From Alkalihalobacillus pseudalcaliphilus (GTDB taxonomy: Bacteria; Bacillota; Bacilli; Bacillales; Bacillaceae_D): a stretch of DNA of 64,000 nt. The notes below the pieces were generated by a model. It had not been told where the DNA came from. It saw nothing but the letters and a program-made list of their open reading frames with translations, and did no database searches. The stretch is from positions 248,001 to 312,000 of the forward strand of contig NZ_JAQQWS010000001.1 in assembly GCF_028610675.1 (NCBI RefSeq), written 5' to 3'. The first letter of the stretch is position 1. Every line of letters starts with the position of its first letter. The translations under genes were made by a program, and so were the position numbers. Below are positions 59,469 through 64,000 of this stretch, one piece after another.

Positions 59469-62400
59469 ATGACAAAATCATTAATCGAACAACAACTAAA
59501 GAAGCGGATTCTCATTATGGACGGTGCAATGGGAACGATGTTGCAGGATGCCAACTTAACAGCAGATGATTTTGGCGGGGAAGAGTTTGAAGGGTGTAAT
59601 GAATATTTAAATAAGACGGCACCTCATGTGATTGAGAGCATTCATCGTGACTATTTAGAAGCGGGTGCTGATATTATCGAAACGAATTCATTTGGCTCAA
59701 CGGATCTAGTTCTTGATGATTATGATTTAGGTCATGAAGCGGAGGAACTAAGTTATTTATCAGCTACATTGGCCAAAAAAGCAGCGGCAGACTATTCATC
59801 GCCTTCCTGGCCGCGATTTGTTGCCGGGGCGATGGGCCCGACGACTAAATCATTATCTGTGACAGGTGGTACCACATTTGGACAATTAATTGAATCTTAT
59901 TATATTCAAGCACGTGGTTTGATTCGTGGTGGTTCAGACTTACTGTTATTGGAAACGAGTCAGGATATGCGTAATGTTAAAGCGGCATATTTAGGGATTC
60001 AAAAAGCCTTTAAAGAGCTGGAGTTAGAACTCCCTCTGATGATATCAGGAACGATTGAGCCAATGGGCACAACGTTAGCTGGACAAAATATTGAAGCTTT
60101 TTATTTATCATTAGAACATATGAACCCACTTATTGTCGGATTAAACTGTGCAACAGGGCCGGAATTTATGAGAGACCATATTCGTTCTTTATCTGAACTT
60201 GCAACAGGTTATGTCAGCTGTTATCCTAATGCAGGCTTACCAGATGAGGAAGGGCATTATCACGAATCACCTCTATCACTAGCAAAAAAACTACAGGCTT
60301 TTGCAGAAAAAGGCTGGATTAATGTGGTGGGAGGGTGTTGTGGAACGACACCGGCACACATTGAAGTCTTACGAAAAGAGCTCGTAGAAGCAGATCCGAG
60401 AGTGAAGCAGGAATATCATGAACACGCCGTTGCTGGCATAGAACCACTTCTTTACGATGACAGTATGAGACCGTTATTTGTAGGGGAGAGAACGAATGTC
60501 ATTGGCTCAAGAAAGTTCAAACGATTAATTGCTGACGAGAAATATGAAGAAGCATCCGAAATTGCCAGAGCTCAAGTGAAAAAGGGAGCCCATGTAATTG
60601 ATATTTGCTTAGCCGACCCTGATCGTGAAGAATTAGAGGATATGGAAAACTTCTTAAAATTCGTGATTAATAAGATAAAAGTACCCTTAATGATAGATTC
60701 TACGGATGAATTCGTGATCGAGAAAGCCTTAACCTATTCACAAGGTAAAGCGATTATTAATTCAATTAATCTAGAAGATGGGGAAGAAAGGTTCGAAAAA
60801 ATCGCACCTTTAATTAAAAATTATGGAGCTGCGGTTGTTGTTGGCACTATTGATGAAGAGGGGATGGCTGTATCGGCTGAACGTAAACTAGAGGTGGCGG
60901 TACGCTCGCATAATCTTCTTGTTCACAAGTATGGGTTGAATCCACGCGATATCATTTTTGACCCACTTGTTTTCCCAGTTGGTACGGGTGATGAACAATA
61001 CATTGGTTCAGCTAATGCGACCGTTGAAGGGATTAAGTTAATTAAAGAGGCACTACCAGACTGTTTAACGATACTAGGTGTTTCAAATGTCTCATTTGGC
61101 TTACCACCGGTTGGCCGTGAGGTTTTAAATGCGGTTTACTTATATCACTGCACACAGGCCGGCTTAGATTATGCCATTGTTAATACCGAGAAACTAGAGC
61201 GCTATGCCTCGATCTCCGAAGAAGAGAAAAACATGGCTGATGCGTTATTATTTGAAACGACAGATGAAACGTTAGCGACTTTTACTGCTTTTTATCGTGG
61301 TAAAAAAACAGAAAAGAAAAAAGAGGTTTCGCAACTTTCGTTAGAAGAAAGATTGGCTGCTTATATTGTAGAAGGGACTAAAGAGGGTTTGGCTGTAGAC
61401 CTTGATCGAGCACTGCAAAAATATGACGATCCTCTAGATATCATTAACGGTCCTTTAATGACTGGTATGGATGAAGTGGGTAAGCTTTTTAATAACAATG
61501 AATTAATCGTAGCTGAAGTGCTTCAAAGTGCAGAAGTGATGAAAGCATCTGTTGCCCATCTTGAGCCGTTTATGGAGAAAAAAGAAGGGGACGATAACGG
61601 AAAAGGAAAAATCATATTGGCTACGGTAAAAGGAGATGTCCACGACATTGGTAAAAATCTAGTTGAAATCATTTTAAGTAACAATGGTTTTAAAATCATT
61701 AATTTAGGGATTAAGGTTACTTCTAATGAGATTATTGAAGCAGTCAAAAAGGAAAAGCCACATGCAATTGGCTTATCTGGATTGCTTGTTAAATCGGCCC
61801 AACAAATGGTGTTGACGGCTCAGGATTTGAAACAGCAAAATATATCGATCCCTATATTGGTTGGCGGAGCTGCACTGACTCGTAAATTTACCGATACAAA
61901 AATTGCTGCTGAATATGATGGTCTTGTTTTGTATGCCCAGGATGCGATGTACGGATTAGAGTTGGCAAACCGTTTAGTGAAGCCAGGTGAGCAAGAGGTA
62001 ATGGTTGAGGAATTACAGGAAAGCCGTGCCAAAAAAGCCTTAGTTCGAGAACGGAAGCCACAACGCCAGACTACAGCCATTTTACCAGAACGCTCGAAAA
62101 TTTCATTAGATGTTCCTATATATAAGCCGGCAGACTTACAACGTCACATTTTACGTGACTATCAATTGTCCCATATTGAGCCTTATATAAATGAGCAAAT
62201 GTTATTAGGAAGGCATCTTGGTCTAAAGGGTAATATTTCGCGATTAGTAGCTGAACGAGATGAACGTACGCTTCAGCTTAAGGAACGAGTCGATCAGTTT
62301 ATGGCTAGAGCTAAAAAAGAAAAACTACTTCAGTTAAATGGGATGTATCAATTTTTCCCCGCTCAATCAGAGGGCGATTCGATTTATATATATAATAATG

Positions 62401-62915
62401 AAACAGACAAACAAATTATTGAAACATTTACATTCCCACGCCAACAAAAAGCTCCTTACTTTTGCTTAGCTGATTATATTCGCCCTTCTAACAGTGAAGA
62501 GGTTGATTATGTTGGATTTTTAGCTGTTACAGCAGGTAAAGGTGTTCGTGAATGGGCGGAATGGGCCAAGAATTCGGGTGATTATTTAGAAAGTCATCTC
62601 ATACAAGCGGCAGCATTAGAGACTGCGGAAGGTTTTGCAGAACGTGTCCATCAATTAATGCGTGATCAGATGGGCTTCCCAGATCCCGTTGACTTTACAA
62701 TGGAACAACGATTTGCGGCAAAATATCAAGGCGTCCGCGTCTCCTTCGGTTATCCGGCATGTCCAGACCTAGAAGACCAAGCAAAGCTCTTCAAACTCTT
62801 ACAACCAGAGGACATAGGAATTGAACTAACGGAAGGGTTTATGATGGAACCAGAAGCAAGTGTGACTGCGATGGTGTTTGCCCATCCGGAGGGACGGTAT
62901 TTTAATGTGATGTAA
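59469..62915 (+). CDS. metH: Cobalamin-dependent methionine synthase MetH
   Basis: MetH moves a methyl group from methyltetrahydrofolate through cobalamin to homocysteine, giving methionine. The 1148-residue protein has all four modules: homocysteine domain (about 1-320; zinc cysteines in GLNCATG near 225 and GGCCGTTP near 288), pterin-binding domain (about 345-610; FVGERTNVIGSRKF), cobalamin module (about 640-865; DVHDIGKN with the lower-ligand histidine near 725) and reactivation domain binding S-adenosylmethionine (about 905-1148; GVRVSFGYPACPDLEDQ). ATG 59469 has TTAGGAG upstream. It depends on the B12 uptake operon at 25.5-28.5 kb. Confidence 0.95.
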   Translation: MTKSLIEQQLKKRILIMDGAMGTMLQDANLTADDFGGEEFEGCNEYLNKTAPHVIESIHRDYLEAGADIIETNSFGSTDLVLDDYDLGHEAEELSYLSATLAKKAAADYSSPSWPRFVAGAMGPTTKSLSVTGGTTFGQLIESYYIQARGLIRGGSDLLLLETSQDMRNVKAAYLGIQKAFKELELELPLMISGTIEPMGTTLAGQNIEAFYLSLEHMNPLIVGLNCATGPEFMRDHIRSLSELATGYVSCYPNAGLPDEEGHYHESPLSLAKKLQAFAEKGWINVVGGCCGTTPAHIEVLRKELVEADPRVKQEYHEHAVAGIEPLLYDDSMRPLFVGERTNVIGSRKFKRLIADEKYEEASEIARAQVKKGAHVIDICLADPDREELEDMENFLKFVINKIKVPLMIDSTDEFVIEKALTYSQGKAIINSINLEDGEERFEKIAPLIKNYGAAVVVGTIDEEGMAVSAERKLEVAVRSHNLLVHKYGLNPRDIIFDPLVFPVGTGDEQYIGSANATVEGIKLIKEALPDCLTILGVSNVSFGLPPVGREVLNAVYLYHCTQAGLDYAIVNTEKLERYASISEEEKNMADALLFETTDETLATFTAFYRGKKTEKKKEVSQLSLEERLAAYIVEGTKEGLAVDLDRALQKYDDPLDIINGPLMTGMDEVGKLFNNNELIVAEVLQSAEVMKASVAHLEPFMEKKEGDDNGKGKIILATVKGDVHDIGKNLVEIILSNNGFKIINLGIKVTSNEIIEAVKKEKPHAIGLSGLLVKSAQQMVLTAQDLKQQNISIPILVGGAALTRKFTDTKIAAEYDGLVLYAQDAMYGLELANRLVKPGEQEVMVEELQESRAKKALVRERKPQRQTTAILPERSKISLDVPIYKPADLQRHILRDYQLSHIEPYINEQMLLGRHLGLKGNISRLVAERDERTLQLKERVDQFMARAKKEKLLQLNGMYQFFPAQSEGDSIYIYNNETDKQIIETFTFPRQQKAPYFCLADYIRPSNSEEVDYVGFLAVTAGKGVREWAEWAKNSGDYLESHLIQAAALETAEGFAERVHQLMRDQMGFPDPVDFTMEQRFAAKYQGVRVSFGYPACPDLEDQAKLFKLLQPEDIGIELTEGFMMEPEASVTAMVFAHPEGRYFNVM

Positions 62916-63002
62916 GGCTGGGAATCACTCATAGTGGCTTAAAATAATGAATTGAATACATCGATAAAAAAGGATCCCCAGGAATGAAAAATACCATTTT
63001 TT

Positions 63003-63032
63003 AGGAAATTGCATGAGCAAGTTCCTTTTGTA
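63003..63032 (+). terminator. Possible terminator of metH
   Basis: AGGAAATTGC pairs with GCAAGTTCCT (one mismatch) around ATGA and is followed by TTTTG. Confidence 0.45.
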
Positions 63033-63145
63033 ATTTAGGGGAAATAGAGCGGATCATGTTTAAATTTAATTATTTTTGATCAGAAGCAGCCTAATGAAAT
63101 AAAGGTTCTAAAAATAAAGATCTATCCACAACTAAGCATAAATGA

Positions 63146-63194
63146 AAAAAGTAACTGAACTATTTTTAAATAGTTCAGTTACTTTTTATTTTTT
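63146..63194. terminator. Perfect 20-bp inverted repeat, bidirectional terminator-like
   Basis: AAAAAGTAACTGAACTATTT (63146-63165) is exactly complementary to 63168-63187, with a two-base centre and TATTTTTTT after it. It is 230 bases after metH and could stop read-through into sleB, or be a repeat end. Confidence 0.65.
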
Positions 63195-63420
63195 TCAAAT
63201 TTATCACGATAAGGAGTCGCAAGAAGTATACGTACAAAAAAACTTCCATGATGACTGGCTAATAAATTCATCAATATCAACAATCAAAGTGTTGTTTCAC
63301 TCTTTTACTGCGGGCTTTTTATTCAATAAAGGTTCTAAGTTTTTTCCCCTTTCGAAGTAGCCCCACCATCTGGATAGTACTCGTTTTAGTGTACCACACA
63401 ACTAGCCACCACTAGCAAAA
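63195..63420. repeat. Dispersed repeat island upstream of sleB
   Basis: TTGTTTCACTCTTTTACTGCGGGC, AGTAGCCCCACCATCTGG and TACCACACAACTAGCCACCACTAGC match the order of blocks at 53845-54000. The open frame 63142-63360 is repeat sequence and starts inside the inverted repeat, so I reject it as a gene. Confidence 0.55.
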
Positions 63421-63475
63421 GCTTTATTTCTACCCTAAAAACAATAATAGATAATTTGTAAATTTATATTTCGAT

Positions 63476-63505
63476 TGCATAAAAAAAGGAAGATGATAGA
63501 CACTA
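63476..63505 (+). promoter_or_regulatory. Putative sigma-G promoter of sleB
   Basis: TGCATA (63476-63481) and GACACTA (63499-63505) are separated by 17 bases, close to the forespore sigma-G pattern TGMATA-N17/18-CATAMTA, and lie 62 bases before the start. SleB is a forespore product in B. subtilis. Confidence 0.45.
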
Positions 63506-63566
63506 CCATTAAAGTATTATCAATGAATGATTAACCTAGACAATCAGCTAAGGAGGATATCACAAC

Positions 63567-64000
63567 ATGAGTCGTCTGTTCAATTACAGAAATCTAATAC
63601 TGTTCTCATCAATCATTGCGTGTTTCTGTCTTTTAGGAGAAGAAACAAAGACATATGCTTTCTCTGAACAAGTCATTCAGCATGGAGCAACGGGTGAGGA
63701 TGTCGTTGAATTACAAGCGCGTTTACAGTATATCGGTTACTACAATGGAAAAATTGACGGTGTCTTCGGGTGGGGTACATATTGGGCCGTCCGAAATTTC
63801 CAGTATGAATTTGGTTTAGATATTGATGGTTTAGTGGGACCAACGATGAAAGACAAACTCGTTGCTTCAACAAACTATAATCGAGAACATGTTCAACAAT
63901 CTATTAATGAAGGAAGAAAATTTACTCACTACGGTGGAACACCAAAATCTGAGCAGCGTGGTCCAAGCGGTAGCTCCAATGGTGGAGGAGGCCGCGGTGG
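63567..64000 (+). CDS. sleB: Spore cortex-lytic enzyme SleB, 3'-truncated by window edge
   Basis: SleB is a lytic transglycosylase deposited in the spore that degrades cortex peptidoglycan during germination. The visible 144 residues have a signal peptide (about 1-32, ending TYAFS), a peptidoglycan-binding domain (about 35-100: GATGEDVVELQARLQYIGYYNGKIDGVFGWGT) and the start of a glycine/serine-rich linker. The catalytic domain lies outside the window. AAGGAGG precedes ATG 63567. Confidence 0.92.
   Translation, partial: MSRLFNYRNLILFSSIIACFCLLGEETKTYAFSEQVIQHGATGEDVVELQARLQYIGYYNGKIDGVFGWGTYWAVRNFQYEFGLDIDGLVGPTMKDKLVASTNYNREHVQQSINEGRKFTHYGGTPKSEQRGPSGSSNGGGGRG

Overview
The window is low-GC DNA from a member of the Bacillaceae. 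Gene content and order follow the Bacillus chromosome: resABCDE next to rluB; serA behind a T-box; fer divergent from ypbB-recQ-ypbD-ypbF; ypbG/ypbH; ypdA; ansA; prsW; sleB. GerA-type germination genes and sleB mark a spore former. Several exported proteins (HtrA-type, PpiC-type, M23) are strongly acidic, which with the BCCT transporter suggests an alkaliphilic or halotolerant relative of Alkalihalobacillus. That last placement is inference.

Layout: 0-5 kb, 3' part of zwf, an LtaS-type lipoteichoic acid synthase and a lone ABC ATPase. 5-11.6 kb, a sulfur block: Rrf2 regulator with three cysteines, YezD, sulfate ABC transporter (sbp-cysT-cysW-cysA), an SsuE-like paralogue and SsuE. 11.8-18.9 kb, BCCT transporter, HtrA-type protease, PpiC foldase, ilvE, rluB. 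19-25.2 kb, resABC (cytochrome c maturation) and resDE (two-component system). 25.2-28.5 kb, a cobalamin riboswitch followed by B12 uptake (btuC, btuD fusion) and a PduO-type adenosyltransferase. 28.8-34.9 kb, VanW protein, GerA/B/C germinant receptor, M23-LysM peptidase. 35-41 kb, serA with serine T-box, M14 peptidase, GntR regulator, TauE-type exporter, ferredoxin. 41.3-56 kb, ypbB-recQ cluster, two small genes, M20 amidohydrolase, ECF sigma/anti-sigma pair, ypbG, MerR regulator, ypbH, ddl, ypdA, ansA, prsW. 56.2-63 kb, a SAM riboswitch followed by metI-yitJ-metH, then the start of sleB.

Functional links: sulfate import, sulfonate FMN reductase, the SAM-controlled methionine operon and B12 import for MetH all serve sulfur amino-acid metabolism. 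Three short RNA-like elements of the same design (small hairpin, A-R-GC, then a terminator) lie only in the sulfur block and are the best candidate for an undescribed regulatory device.

About ten intergenic islands carry dispersed repeats: a 52-bp hairpin array, a 51-bp (17-codon) array, a 90-190 bp element with fixed ends, and frequent AACTTTCATAYAAAA termini. At 54.04-54.18 kb three perfect hairpins sit inside an outer stem, looking like a four-way junction. No tRNA, rRNA, CRISPR array, transposase or prophage gene was seen.
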